NCBI RefSeq assembly: GCF_026342735.1
Contig: NZ_JAPEMM010000001.1
Location: 3,162,001 to 3,226,000 of the forward strand
Length of the DNA: 64,000 nt
Direction of reading: 5' to 3'
Origin: Streptomyces sp. NBC_00193
GTDB taxonomy: Bacteria > Actinomycetota > Actinomycetes > Streptomycetales > Streptomycetaceae
Below the pieces are notes generated by a model. That model did no database searches. It had not been told where the DNA came from and saw only the letters and a list, made by a program, of their open reading frames with translations. This document shows, one piece after another, positions 17,121-26,114 of this stretch. Made by a program: the position numbers and the translations under genes. The number at the start of each line of letters is the position of its first letter. Within the stretch, counting starts at the first letter, position 1.

Positions 17121-18178
17121 TGCTTGCCTCCGGTGCGGCTGCGCATGATCAGCCAGATCAGGTACGGGGCCCCGACGGCGGCCGTCAGGACGCCCACCGG
17201 GAGTTCGGTCGGGGAGAGGAGCTTGCGGGCGAGCAGGTCGGCCAGGACGACGATCACCGCGCCCGTCAGGGCGGAGGAGAGGAGCGGGATCTGGGCCGTG
17301 CGGGTCATCCGGCGGGCGATCTGCGGGGCCAGCAGGGCGACGAAGTCGACGGGGCCCGCGGCGCCCGTGGCCACCGAGGCCAGGATCACGCCGAGGGCGA
17401 CGAGCCCGAGCCGGACCCGGCCCAGCCGGATGCCGAGCGCCGTGGCGGTGTCGTCGTCGAGGGAGACGGTGCGCTGGGCGCGGGCCGCCCACAGGATGCC
17501 GGGGAGGAGGGCCAGGAGGACCCAGGCCAGGGGGGTCGCGACGTCCCAGCCGCGGCCGTTGAGGGAGCCGGTCATCCAGATCTGCGCCTGCTGCGCGACC
17601 AGGTAGTCGCCCTTGGTCATGAGCAGGGTGGTCACCGAGCGCAGGGCGATGGCGAAGCCGATGCCGATGAGGACGAAGCGGGTCGCGTGCAGGCCGCCGC
17701 GCCACGCGAAGACGTAGACGAGGGCGGCCGCGATCACGCCGCCGAGGACCGAGAGGTACGGGAGGAGCGTGTACGAGGTGACGCCGAAGGTCAGTGCCGC
17801 CACCGTGACGGCGCTCGCGCCCTGGCTGATGCCGATGATGTCGGGGGAGGCGAGCGGGTTGCGGGCGACGGTCTGGATCAGCGCGCCGGCCACCCCGAAG
17901 GCCAGGCCGACCAGCAGGCCCACCGTCATGCGGGGCAGGCGGAGCGTGCCGACCACCAGGTCGGCTGGGGAGGGTTGTCCGAGGACGACCTTTACCACCT
18001 GGGCGGGGGCGACGAAGGATTCGCCGAGGGAGAGGTACGCGACGCACACCGCGGCCAGGAGGAGGGCCAGGCCGAGGGCCACGGCCGCCGACCGGCGGTG
18101 CAGGAGGAAGGAGCCGCGGCCCGAGCGGGGGCGGAGGAGCGCGTAACCGGCGGGGAGGACCCGCGTGCCGGCGCTCAT
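17117..18178 (-). CDS. FecCD-type iron-siderophore permease, second subunit
   Basis: The 353-residue permease has nine to ten predicted membrane segments and the FecCD hallmarks [43 protein letters not shown] and [18 protein letters not shown]. The ATG at 18178 overlaps the stop of the first permease gene by four bases (ATGA). It should pair with the other permease as a heterodimer in the cytoplasmic membrane. Confidence 0.9.
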   Translation of the reverse strand: MSAGTRVLPAGYALLRPRSGRGSFLLHRRSAAVALGLALLLAAVCVAYLSLGESFVAPAQVVKVVLGQPSPADLVVGTLRLPRMTVGLLVGLAFGVAGALIQTVARNPLASPDIIGISQGASAVTVAALTFGVTSYTLLPYLSVLGGVIAAALVYVFAWRGGLHATRFVLIGIGFAIALRSVTTLLMTKGDYLVAQQAQIWMTGSLNGRGWDVATPLAWVLLALLPGILWAARAQRTVSLDDDTATALGIRLGRVRLGLVALGVILASVATGAAGPVDFVALLAPQIARRMTRTAQIPLLSSALTGAVIVVLADLLARKLLSPTELPVGVLTAAVGAPYLIWLIMRSRTGGKQ

Positions 18179-19236
18179 GCCGCCACCGTCTTGCGGCGGA
18201 CCAGCGTGACCAGGAACGGCACCCCGATCAGCGCGGTCATCACTCCGGCGGGGACCTCGCCGGGCGGGACGAGGATCCGGCCGAGGACGTCGGCGACGAG
18301 GAGCATCACCGGGCCGATCAGGGCGGCCACGGGCAGGACCCAGCGGTGGTCGCTGCCGACGAGGGCGCGGGCGAGGTGCGGTACGGCGAGGCCGATGAAG
18401 GCGATGGGTCCGGCGGCCGCGACCCCGGCGCCGGTGAGGATCGTGGCGCCGAGGCCGGCGACGATCCGTACGGCGGCGATGTTCTGCCCGAGTCCCTTCG
18501 CGAGGTCCTCGCCCAGGGCGAGCGCGTCCAGGCCGCGCGCTGCGGATGTCACCAGGACCGCGCCGACGAGGAGGAACGGCCAGATCTGGTGGACGACGGC
18601 GGTATCGCGCCCGGCGATGGAGCCGACCTGCCAGAAGCGGAACTCGTCCAGGGCCGAGGCCTTCGTCGTGAGGACGCCCATGGTGATCGACACCAGCAGG
18701 GCGTTGATCGCGGCCCCGGCCAGCGCCAGCTTGACGGGGGTCGCCCCGCCGCGGCCGCCGGAGGCGACGGCGTACACGGCCACCGAGGCGATCCCGGCGC
18801 CCGCGAAGGCGAACCACACGTAGCCGCTCAGGGTGTGGACCCCGGCGAAGGCGATGGCGCAGACGACCGCGACCCCGGCTCCCTGGCTGATGCCGAGGAT
18901 GCCGGGGTCGGCGATCGGGTTGCGGGTGATGCCCTGGAGCGCGGTTCCGGCGAGGGCGAGGCCCGCGCCGACCATCAGGGCTATGAGGGTGCGCGGTACG
19001 CGCAGCGAGCGGACGACCTCGGCGTTCGGGCCGGTCGCGCCCCGGAAGAGCGCGTCGAAGACCTCGCCGGGCGCGATGGCGCGGGCGCCGACGGCGAGGC
19101 TGAGGAGCACCGCGCACAGCAGCGCGGCGAGGCCGGCCGCCGTCCAGGCGATACGACGGGCCGTCAGGGCGCGCCGGACCACGGCGGGGGCCGCGGGGAG
19201 GGGAGGCGCGGGAGCCGCGGGAGCGGGGGCTGACAT
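18175..19236 (-). CDS. FecCD-type iron-siderophore permease, first subunit
   Basis: The 353-residue permease carries the FecCD signature [32 protein letters not shown] and the late [15 protein letters not shown] segment. It is first in a three-gene operon with no binding protein inside the window, so the siderophore-binding lipoprotein must be encoded elsewhere. I start at ATG 19236 (MSAPAP); a GTG at 19251 is also in frame, and neither has a strong ribosome-binding site. A candidate iron box lies 20-40 bases upstream. Confidence 0.88.
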   Translation of the reverse strand: MSAPAPAAPAPPLPAAPAVVRRALTARRIAWTAAGLAALLCAVLLSLAVGARAIAPGEVFDALFRGATGPNAEVVRSLRVPRTLIALMVGAGLALAGTALQGITRNPIADPGILGISQGAGVAVVCAIAFAGVHTLSGYVWFAFAGAGIASVAVYAVASGGRGGATPVKLALAGAAINALLVSITMGVLTTKASALDEFRFWQVGSIAGRDTAVVHQIWPFLLVGAVLVTSAARGLDALALGEDLAKGLGQNIAAVRIVAGLGATILTGAGVAAAGPIAFIGLAVPHLARALVGSDHRWVLPVAALIGPVMLLVADVLGRILVPPGEVPAGVMTALIGVPFLVTLVRRKTVAA

Positions 19237-19255
19237 GTCACCAAATTTCACTGTC

Positions 19256-19275
19256 TGGTAAGGCGAGCCTCAGTC
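19256..19275 (-). promoter_or_regulatory. Candidate iron box (DmdR/IdeR type)
   Basis: On the minus strand the core AGGCTCGCCTTA matches the right half of the actinobacterial iron box (AGGCTCACCTAA) at about ten of twelve positions. The left half is poor. It lies just before the permease operon, where a DmdR-type repressor would act. Confidence 0.45.
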
Positions 19276-19316
19276 TACGTTCCCGGTCCCGGTGCCCGGC
19301 TCGGCACAATGGGGGC

Positions 19317-19946
19317 ATGAGCCCCGAGACGCAGCTGACCGTCGGATTCGACCTCGACATGACCCTCATCGACTCCCGGCCGGGCATCAAGGCGGCCTTC
19401 GAGGCGCTTTCGGCCGAGACGGGCACGTTCATCGACACCGAGCAGACGGTGTCGCGCCTCGGTCCGCCGCTGGACCAGGAGCTCGCGTACTGGTTCCCGG
19501 AGTCGGAGATCCCCGCCATGGCCGACCGCTACCGGGAGATCTATCCCACCTACGCCATCGGGCCGACCCCGGCGATGCCCGGCGCCCGCGAGGCGGTCGA
19601 AGCCGTCCGGGCCCTCGGCGGCCGCGCGATCGTCGTCACCGCCAAGCACGAGCCCAACGCCCGCCTGCACCTGGACCACCTGGGGATCGAGCCGGACGCG
19701 GTCATCGGCTCGCTGTGGGCGGAGGCCAAGGCGGTCGCCCTGCGCGAGTACGCCGCCCAGGTCTACGTCGGCGACCACGTCGGCGACGTCCGGGGCGCCC
19801 GTACGGCCGGCGCGGTGTCGGTGACGGTCCCGACCGGCCCCTGCCCGGAGCCGGAACTGCGGGAGGCGGGCGCGGACGTGGTCCTGGCGGACCTCACGGA
19901 GCTGCCGGCCTGGCTCGCGGAGTACGAGCGCACGCGGACCGCGTAA
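19317..19946 (+). CDS. HAD superfamily hydrolase (phosphoglycolate phosphatase-like)
   Basis: The 209-residue protein has motif I FDLDMTLID, motif II VVTAKH, and motif IV VYVGDHVGDVRGAR with a cap domain between. TAKHEPNARLHLDHLG is characteristic of a Streptomyces HAD subgroup near the Gph phosphatases. It is divergent from the siderophore permease operon. The substrate is not predictable from sequence alone. Confidence 0.82.
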   Translation: MSPETQLTVGFDLDMTLIDSRPGIKAAFEALSAETGTFIDTEQTVSRLGPPLDQELAYWFPESEIPAMADRYREIYPTYAIGPTPAMPGAREAVEAVRALGGRAIVVTAKHEPNARLHLDHLGIEPDAVIGSLWAEAKAVALREYAAQVYVGDHVGDVRGARTAGAVSVTVPTGPCPEPELREAGADVVLADLTELPAWLAEYERTRTA

Positions 19947-19973
19947 CCGCGGACCCCGTCCGCCGTACCGGCC

Positions 19974-20240
19974 CTACGCCTGCGAGGCGCGGGCCGCCGT
20001 GCGCTGTGCGGCGGCCGAGCGCAGCACGCCCGCCGCCGAGATCATGAAGCCGACGCCCATGAGCATGCACACGGCCCACGCGTACGACGGGAACGGGTCC
20101 ACGTCGAGGAAGAGCGGGGCCATCGTGGCGAGCGTGGCGACGGCGCCGACGATGAAGACGATGCCGCCGGCCTTGACGAGCGCGTCGCCGGGGCGGGCGT
20201 CGTCGGCCGCGGCGTGGTCGGGCTGAGGAGTAACAGTCAC
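19974..20240 (-). CDS. Small two-helix membrane protein
   Basis: The 88-residue protein has two hydrophobic segments (about GIVFIVGAVATLATMAPLFL and YAWAVCMLMGVGFMISAAGV) separated by a short DVDPFPS turn, with short polar ends. No family is recognised. The start is GTG 20240. It is divergent from the cold-shock gene, with which it shares a 143-base intergenic region. Confidence 0.75.
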   Translation of the reverse strand: MTVTPQPDHAAADDARPGDALVKAGGIVFIVGAVATLATMAPLFLDVDPFPSYAWAVCMLMGVGFMISAAGVLRSAAAQRTAARASQA

Positions 20241-20383
20241 CCGACCAGGGTAGTTCCCTGGCCGGAGCGGTCACCCGCGAAGGACCGGGGAACGTCTTGT
20301 CACCCGGAGAGGGGCAACTAGCCTGAGAGGTGCGGGTCTGCGACCCGCTTCCCACCCGACGAACGCAAGGACAGAGGACGGAC

Positions 20384-20767
20384 GTGCCTACCGGCAAGGT
20401 CAAGTGGTTCAACAGTGAGAAGGGCTTCGGCTTCCTCTCCCGCGACGACGGCGGCGACGTCTTCGTCCACTCGTCGGTGCTCCCCGACGGGTTGGACGCG
20501 CTCAAGCCCGGCCAGCGCGTCGAGTTCGGTGTCGTCGCAGGGCAACGCGGTGACCAGGCGCTTTCGGTGATCGTCCTGGATCCGGCACCCTCCGTCGCGG
20601 CCGCGCAGCGGCGCAAGCCGGACGAGCTCGCGTCCATCGTGCAGGACCTCACGACCCTGCTGGAGAACGTCTCGCAGCAACTGGAGCGGGGCCGCTACCC
20701 CGACAAGGCGCACGGCGGGAAGATCGCCGGCATGCTGCGCGCGGTGGCCGACCAGCTCGACGTCTGA
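20384..20767 (+). CDS. Cold-shock domain protein with C-terminal extension
   Basis: The 127-residue protein begins PTGKVKWFNSEKGFGFLSRD and contains DVFVHSSVL, the RNP1 and RNP2 motifs of the cold-shock OB fold that bind single-stranded RNA or DNA. Unlike the 67-residue CspA type it has about 60 extra residues, predicted helical (LASIVQDLTTLLENVSQQLERGRYPDKA), like CspB of mycobacteria. The GTG start at 20384 follows GAGGAC. The long leader (about 140 bases to the divergent start) is common for cold-shock genes. Confidence 0.9.
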   Translation: MPTGKVKWFNSEKGFGFLSRDDGGDVFVHSSVLPDGLDALKPGQRVEFGVVAGQRGDQALSVIVLDPAPSVAAAQRRKPDELASIVQDLTTLLENVSQQLERGRYPDKAHGGKIAGMLRAVADQLDV

Positions 20768-20778
20768 GCCCTGCGCAC

Positions 20779-20818
20779 GACCGTGCCCCGCCGCCCGTCA
20801 GGGCCGCGGGGCACGGTC
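20779..20818. terminator. Bidirectional terminator
   Basis: GACCGTGCCCCGC (20779-20791) pairs perfectly with GCGGGGCACGGTC (20806-20818) around a 14-base loop, between the convergent cold-shock and mqnD genes. Confidence 0.85.
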
Positions 20819-20823
20819 ATGTC

Positions 20824-21684
20824 CTACGGGAAGACCAGCGCGTCGGCTGCGATGGCCGGAACAAGACCCTCCGCGGCCGCCCGGGTCAGCAGCCCGCGCA
20901 CCGCCGCGTAGCCGGCTTCGCCCAGGTCGGCGGTGAACTCGTTGACGTACAGCCCGATGTGCTGGTCGGCGACGGCCGGGTCCAGCTCCTGCGCGTGCGC
21001 CCGTACGTACGGCCGGGACGCCTCCGGGTCGGCCCAGGCCATCCGGACCGACGTGCGGGCGGCCTCGGCGAGCGCGCGCAGCGCGTCCGCGCCCAGGGAG
21101 CGCTTGGCGATGATCGCGCCGAGCGGGATCGGCAGGCCGGTCGTGGACTCCCAGTGCTCGCCCATGTCGGCCAGACAGTGCAGTCCGTAGTCGCGGTAGG
21201 TGAACCGGGCCTCGTGGATGACCAGTCCGGCGTCCACCCGGCCGTCGCGCACGGCGGGCATGATCTCGTGGAACGGGAGGACGACCACCTTGCCGACGCC
21301 TTCGGGCAGCACGTCGGCGGCCCACAGCCGGAACAGCAGGTAGGCGGTGGAGCGTTCGCTCGGGACCGCGACCGTCTTGCCGGTCAGGTCCAGGCCCGGC
21401 TCCCGGGTGAGGACCAGGGGCCCGCAACCGCGGCCCAGCGCGCCGCCGCAGGGGAGGAGCGCGTATTCCTCCAGGACCCACGGCAGGACGGCGTAGGAGA
21501 CCTTCAGCACGTCGAGCTCGCCGCGCTCGGCCATGCCGTTGGTGAGGTCGATGTCGGCGAAGGTGACGTCGAGGGCGGGCGCGCCGGGGACCCGGCCGTG
21601 GGCCCAGGCGTCGAAGACGAAGGTGTCGTTCGGGCAGGGCGAGTACGCGATCCGCACGGGCGGTGCGGCGGCTGCTGCGGTCAT
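20824..21684 (-). CDS. mqnD: 1,4-dihydroxy-6-naphthoate synthase (menaquinone, futalosine pathway)
   Basis: The 286-residue MqnD converts cyclic dehypoxanthinyl futalosine to 1,4-dihydroxy-6-naphthoate. The periplasmic-binding-protein-like fold is recognisable from AYSPCPNDTFVFDAWAHG, VLKVSYAVLPWVLEEYALLPCGGALGRGCGPL and VDAGLVIHEARFTYRDYGL. The ATG overlaps the stop of mqnB by four bases, so the two are translationally coupled. The presence of this pathway rather than MenFDHCEB is typical of Streptomyces. Confidence 0.93.
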   Translation of the reverse strand: MTAAAAAPPVRIAYSPCPNDTFVFDAWAHGRVPGAPALDVTFADIDLTNGMAERGELDVLKVSYAVLPWVLEEYALLPCGGALGRGCGPLVLTREPGLDLTGKTVAVPSERSTAYLLFRLWAADVLPEGVGKVVVLPFHEIMPAVRDGRVDAGLVIHEARFTYRDYGLHCLADMGEHWESTTGLPIPLGAIIAKRSLGADALRALAEAARTSVRMAWADPEASRPYVRAHAQELDPAVADQHIGLYVNEFTADLGEAGYAAVRGLLTRAAAEGLVPAIAADALVFP

Positions 21685-22430
21685 GAGGGTCCTCCCCAGG
21701 AAGCGAGTACGGGTCCCAGTGCCCGGAAGCCGTCGGCCAGCGCCGTCAGCGCCTCGCCGATCCGCCAGGCGTCGCGGTCCCGCGGGCCCACGGCGTTGGA
21801 GACGGCACGGACCTCCAGCACGGGCAGCCCGTGGGCGGCGGCGGCCTCCGCGACCCCGAAGCCCTCCATCGCCTCGGCCCCGGCGAGCGGGTGCCGGGCG
21901 GCGAGGGCGGTCGTACGGGCGGCGGTGCCGGTGACGGTGGAGACGGTCAGCACGGGCGCGAGCAGCGCCCCGGTCGCCTCGGCGGCGCGCGCGGCGAGCT
22001 CTGCGGGAGGCAGGTGCACGCTGCGGCCGAAGCCGAGTTCGGTGACGGTCAGGAACCCCTGCGGGGTCTCGGCGCCCAGATCGGCGGCGACGATCGCGTC
22101 GGCGACCACGAGGGAGCCGATCGGGGCGGCGGGCGCGAACCCGCCGCCGATGCCGGCGGAGACGACGAGGCCGTAGCCGGGGGCTGCCGCGAGCGCCAGG
22201 GCGGTCGCCGTACCGGCGGCCGCGGCGGCCGGGCCGACACCGGCGACCAGCACGTCGAAGGCTCCCCGGCGGTGGATGAGGTAACCGCCGGGGAGGGTGC
22301 GCGGCTCGGAAGTGAAACCGGGGGCGTGGTCCGGGCCGGGGGTGTGGTCCGGATGAGGGACCGGACCGGACAGGCCTCGGACGACGGAGTCGGCCTCCGC
22401 CGTCACCGCGGTCACGATGAGCGCGCGCAT
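21681..22430 (-). CDS. mqnB: Futalosine hydrolase
   Basis: The 249-residue protein is a nucleoside-phosphorylase-fold hydrolase (MTAN relative) that removes hypoxanthine from futalosine. Visible family features are VSAGIGGGFAP, the SLVVADAIVAADLGAETPQGF block, EAMEGFGVAEAAAAHGLPVLEVRAVSN and the late DRDAWRIGEAL. It is the middle gene of a lipoprotein-mqnB-mqnD operon: 13 bases after the lipoprotein gene and overlapping mqnD. Confidence 0.92.
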   Translation of the reverse strand: MRALIVTAVTAEADSVVRGLSGPVPHPDHTPGPDHAPGFTSEPRTLPGGYLIHRRGAFDVLVAGVGPAAAAAGTATALALAAAPGYGLVVSAGIGGGFAPAAPIGSLVVADAIVAADLGAETPQGFLTVTELGFGRSVHLPPAELAARAAEATGALLAPVLTVSTVTGTAARTTALAARHPLAGAEAMEGFGVAEAAAAHGLPVLEVRAVSNAVGPRDRDAWRIGEALTALADGFRALGPVLASWGGPS

Positions 22431-22443
22431 GGTGGGTACGGGA

Positions 22444-22929
22444 CTACTTGAGCTTGACGTTGAAGGCCCAGACGGCGATGGGCTTGCCGTCCTCGGACAC
22501 CTGGACGATGTTCAGCTTCTTGGAGGCCGGGGCCTCGCCCTGGCCGCCGGTGGCGAACAGGTCGGCGCCGGGGAAGCTGCGGTAGGTGTTCGAGGAGGGC
22601 TCGGTGATCGGCTGCCCGTCGAGGACCGCCTGCCACTTCTTGCCGTCCTCGACGACGTCCGGCTCGACACCGAGGCGCAGCGTGTCGCCGCGGCCGTAGT
22701 CGATGTTCTTGGCGTGCTTGAGGTCGGCGAAGCACTCCTGGACCTTGTCGGCCGTGAGCTCCTTGGCGTCGCTGCAGGCGGCTTCGGTGGACACCGACGA
22801 GGTGCCGACCGTCACGGTCGCCAGCGGCGTCGGCTTGTCACAGGCGGAGAGGAGGAGGAGGCCGGCGGAAACGGCTCCGAGGGCCGCGACGCTGCGGCGG
22901 GCCCTACCCGAGAAAAGCGGTGCGGTCAT
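22444..22929 (-). CDS. Small lipoprotein (possibly DUF2771)
   Basis: The 161-residue protein has a basic N-terminus, a hydrophobic h-region and the lipobox LLLSAC (cysteine near residue 30), so it should be a diacylglyceryl-anchored outer-surface lipoprotein. The rest is beta-rich, with cysteines in EAACSDAKELTADKVQECF. It resembles the DUF2771 proteins found next to an MFS gene in many actinobacteria; that assignment is from memory. It leads the mqnB-mqnD operon, but a direct role in menaquinone synthesis is not implied. Confidence 0.75.
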   Translation of the reverse strand: MTAPLFSGRARRSVAALGAVSAGLLLLSACDKPTPLATVTVGTSSVSTEAACSDAKELTADKVQECFADLKHAKNIDYGRGDTLRLGVEPDVVEDGKKWQAVLDGQPITEPSSNTYRSFPGADLFATGGQGEAPASKKLNIVQVSEDGKPIAVWAFNVKLK

Positions 22930-23053
22930 GAGCCGAAGGCTATCGGGCCCGTACGCTGCGCTGCTGCACGGGGTCCTACGGTGCGGCGCGCTGCGCGAGG
23001 TTCCCGGGGTGCGGCGCCGCTGCGCACAGCGCCCCCGGCTGCGCCGGGCCTTC

Positions 23054-23207
23054 CGGGGCTCCGCCCCGGACCCCGCTCCTCAAACGCCGGAGGGGCTGGA
23101 TTTTCCGACCCCCGGCGGCCGAATCCAGCCTCGCCGGCGTTTGAGGCGCGGGTCCGGGCGGAGCCCGGGGAACGGTGGAAGGGCGGGTAGGGGACGGCCC
23201 CGCAGGG
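23054..23207. repeat. Intergenic palindromic repeat, copy C
   Basis: It contains GGGGCTCCGCCCCGG, CTCAAACGCCGGAGGGGCTG, CCTCGCCGGCGTTTGAGGCG, and the end unit GGAACGGTGGAAGGGCGGGT followed by AGGGGAC. It ends seven bases before the MFS stop codon and fills most of the 284-base gap. Confidence 0.85.
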
Positions 23208-23213
23208 CAGCGG

Positions 23214-24578
23214 CTACGCCACCCGGGGCCGGGAGGAGCTGTGCTGCTGGTGGCGCGGGGAGGTGAGGAAGCCGCGCAGGGCCATCGTCGTGCCCAGGGC
23301 GACCACCGCCGCGGCGACGGACATGCCGAGGACCCCGTTGAGGGGGAGCGCGATGCCGATCGAGCCGCCCAGTACCCAGGCCACCTGGAGCAGGGTCTCC
23401 GAACGGGCGAAGGCCGACGTACGGACGGCCTCGGGCACGTCGCGCTGGATCATCGCGTCCAGCGAGAGCTTCGCGAGGGCCTGGCAGAAGCCGGCCGTCG
23501 CGCCCAGGACGGCCATGAACACCCCGCTGAAGAAGACCGCCGCGAGGACGGCCACCGCGAGGGTCAGGGACAGTACGGCGGCGATGATCGCCTCGGGCGC
23601 GCGGGCCCGGAGCCAGGCCCCGACGGCGGTCCCGCAGGCGTTGCCGACGCCCGCCGAGACGCCGACGATGCCCAGCGACACCGCCGCGCTCTGCCCTGCG
23701 AGCGGGTGCTCGCGCAGCAGGAACGCCAGGAAGAAGATCAGGAACCCGGACAGCCCGCGCATCGACGCGTTCGCCAGCAGCCCGCACAGCACCGGCCGGC
23801 TGACCGTCCGCAGCCCCGGCCGCTTCGAGTGCGGCTCGTGGGTGGAGAGCCGGGCCCGCCGCTCGCCCTTCGCCTCGTCGACCTTGTGCGGCAGCGTGAA
23901 CGCCGCGAAGGTGCCCCAGATGAAGATCGCGCACGCTCCGTAGAGCGGCCACGGCGGACCGATCGTGTGCAGGGCGGCGCCCACGGGCGCGGCGGCGCCG
24001 GTGGCCAGCAGGCCGGCCAGGGTGACCCGGGAGTTCGCCTTGACCAGGGAGAACCCCGGTGGGAGGAGTCGTGGGACCACCGCGCTGCGGACCACCCCGT
24101 AGGCCTTGGAGGCGACGAGGACGCCGAGGGCGGCCGGGTACAGCTCCAGCCCGCCCGTGGCCACCGCGCCCGACATCATCACGGCCAGCAGGGCCCGGGT
24201 GAGCATCGCGCCGGCCATCGCGGCCCGCCGTCCGTGCGGCAGCCGGTCCAGCAGGGGACCGATCACCGGGGCCAGCAGGGTGAAGGGGGCCATCGTGATG
24301 GCGAGGTACAGGGCGACCCGGCCGCGTGCCTCGTCCGTGGGGACGGAGAAGAAGACGGTGGAGGCGAGTGCAACTGTGATCATCACATCACCGGCGCCGT
24401 TGATCGCGTGCAGCTCGATCAGCTTGCCGAGACCCGATTCGCCCGCCCCGTGCGCGTGGGTGGCCCGCCGGATTCCGCGCGCCGTACCCGTGAAGGGCAG
24501 GTGCAGGGCACGCCCGATGGCCCGGCCGGCCCGCCTGGCCGGTCCCGAGCCGTCATCGGACGACCGTACGGGTGCCAC
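23214..24578 (-). CDS. Major facilitator superfamily transporter
   Basis: The protein (about 454 residues) has around twelve membrane segments with the loop 2-3 GPLLDRLPHGRRAAM motif of MFS carriers. The N-terminal block GLGKLIELHAINGAGDVMITVALASTVFFSVP is characteristic of a widespread actinobacterial MFS family that I equate with Rv0876c. The substrate is unknown. The start is uncertain: GTG 24578 gives a basic 70-residue lead but has no clear ribosome-binding site. It is divergent from the DUF3027 gene. Confidence 0.82.
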   Translation of the reverse strand: MAPVRSSDDGSGPARRAGRAIGRALHLPFTGTARGIRRATHAHGAGESGLGKLIELHAINGAGDVMITVALASTVFFSVPTDEARGRVALYLAITMAPFTLLAPVIGPLLDRLPHGRRAAMAGAMLTRALLAVMMSGAVATGGLELYPAALGVLVASKAYGVVRSAVVPRLLPPGFSLVKANSRVTLAGLLATGAAAPVGAALHTIGPPWPLYGACAIFIWGTFAAFTLPHKVDEAKGERRARLSTHEPHSKRPGLRTVSRPVLCGLLANASMRGLSGFLIFFLAFLLREHPLAGQSAAVSLGIVGVSAGVGNACGTAVGAWLRARAPEAIIAAVLSLTLAVAVLAAVFFSGVFMAVLGATAGFCQALAKLSLDAMIQRDVPEAVRTSAFARSETLLQVAWVLGGSIGIALPLNGVLGMSVAAAVVALGTTMALRGFLTSPRHQQHSSSRPRVA

Positions 24579-24769
24579 GTGGCCATAGTGCCCCACTCGG
24601 CCTCCCGGGACCCTTCCCGGCGCGTCGCGGGGACCCGGCCGGGCCCCGGCTCGGCCGCGGGTTGGCCGTGGGTGTCCGCGAATCGGACCTTGCATGTGGG
24701 CCGAAGGCGCCGGAGGAGGTAGCGTGCGTAGCGCGCCACCGGCGGTTGCTCCTGGCCGCGCGCCTCTTC

Positions 24770-24791
24770 GCGATCCCTCAGAATGGATCGC
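24770..24791. promoter_or_regulatory. Inverted repeat in the MFS-DUF3027 divergent region
   Basis: GCGATCC-(8 bases)-GGATCGC is a perfect 7-bp inverted repeat in the 366-base divergent intergenic region (24579-24944). It could be an operator or part of a leader hairpin; nothing else is recognisable in that gap. Confidence 0.3.
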
Positions 24792-24944
24792 AGGTAGGTG
24801 CGCCCTGGAACCCGATCGGGCGCGGACGTCGACGCGGCCCCCTGGTCCGCTCCGCCCGCGCTACGTAGGGACAGCCGACGGGTCGTTGTGGACGACAAGT
24901 ACGGACGGCGCACTCGTGAGACGGCGTAGGAGAGAACGAGACCT

Positions 24945-25853
24945 GTGAGTGCTGCGACGACGCGAAGCCGTACCCCCGACCGCCTGTGCGTCGAGGCGGT
25001 AGACCTCGCCCGAGCGGCGGCCGAAGAAGCCGCCTACCCCGGAGTGGTCGGCGAACACACCGCCGCCATCGCGGAAGGTGACCGGGTCGTCACGCACTTC
25101 TTCGAGTGCAAGGACCCCGGCTACCGCGGCTGGCGTTGGGCCGTGACGGTGACACGTGCCTCCCGCGCGAAGAACGTCACCCTCGACGAAACGGTGCTGC
25201 TCCCGGGCGACGACGCCCTGCTGGCCCCCGAGTGGGTGCCGTGGAGCGAGCGGCTGCGGCCGGGCGACATGGGTCCGGGCGACCTGCTCCCCACGGACGC
25301 CGAGGACCTGCGCCTGGAGGCCGGCTGGTCGGGCGAGGACGCCCCGCCGCCGAACTCGGTGGTGTCCACCGAGATGGCCGAACTGGTCGAGGCGGAGGAC
25401 GCCGACGTCACCGACCGCGCGGTGGTCCCCGTACGCGGCTCCATCACCTCCGTCGCGGAGGAACTGGGCATGCGGCGGGCGCGCGTGCTCTCCCGCTACG
25501 GGCTGCACAGCGCGGCCGACCGCTGGGACGAGTCCTTCGGCGCGAAGACCCCGATGGCGCAGGCGGCCCCGGCCTCGTGCGTCTCCTGTGGCTTCCTCGT
25601 CGCGATCGGCGGCTCGCTGGGCCAGGCCTTCGGCATCTGCGCGAACGAGTTCGGACCGGCCGACGGCCGGCTCGTCTCCCTGTCCTACGGCTGCGGCGGC
25701 CACTCGGAGGCCGCGGTCATGCCGAAGCCGCCGCGACCTGCGCCGCCCGTCCTGGACTCGATGGCCTCGGACGAGTTCCACCTCCGCCCGTCCCCCGACT
25801 CGGGTTCGGTCCCGACGGCGGACGAGCTGGCCACGGACCTCGGCCACTCGTAA
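24945..25853 (+). CDS. DUF3027 family protein
   Basis: The 302-residue protein follows the DUF3027 pattern: DLARAAAEEAAYPGVVGEH near the start, HFFECKDPGYRGWRWAVTV, then VLLPGDDALLAPEWVPWSERLRPGD. Later comes a helix-turn-helix-like stretch (SVAEELGMRRARVLSRYGL) and cysteines in CVSCGF, GICANEF and GCGGHSEA that could bind a metal. Function unknown; an orthologue sits near serC in mycobacteria. The GTG start is 10 bases after GGAGAG. Confidence 0.85.
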   Translation: MSAATTRSRTPDRLCVEAVDLARAAAEEAAYPGVVGEHTAAIAEGDRVVTHFFECKDPGYRGWRWAVTVTRASRAKNVTLDETVLLPGDDALLAPEWVPWSERLRPGDMGPGDLLPTDAEDLRLEAGWSGEDAPPPNSVVSTEMAELVEAEDADVTDRAVVPVRGSITSVAEELGMRRARVLSRYGLHSAADRWDESFGAKTPMAQAAPASCVSCGFLVAIGGSLGQAFGICANEFGPADGRLVSLSYGCGGHSEAAVMPKPPRPAPPVLDSMASDEFHLRPSPDSGSVPTADELATDLGHS

Positions 25854-25874
25854 CCCCTTCCGGGGTCGGCCGTA

Positions 25875-25980
25875 TCCAGCCTCGCCGGCGTTTGAGGCGC
25901 GGGGTCCGGGGCGGAGCCCCAGGGGGTCCGGGCGCAGCCCGGGGAACGGGCGAAGGGCGGGTAGGGGAACTCCGCCCCGC
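25875..25980. repeat. Intergenic palindromic repeat, copy D
   Basis: CAGCCTCGCCGGCGTTTGAG, GGGGTCCGGGGCGGAGCCCC and the end unit GGGGAACGGGCGAAGGGCGG with GTAGGGGAACT follow the DUF3027 stop by about 20 bases. It carries only one module of each type. Confidence 0.85.
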
Positions 25981-26114
25981 GCAGCGGCACCCGCCCGTGC
26001 AGCGGCACCCGCCGGAGCGGCGCCCCCGTAGCCGGACCAGGTCCGGCCCCGCGGCCTCGCCCGGTTGGGCGACTCGGGGCGCGACGGGCCGTCAGGCGTG
26101 ATCCGCTGGGCGGG

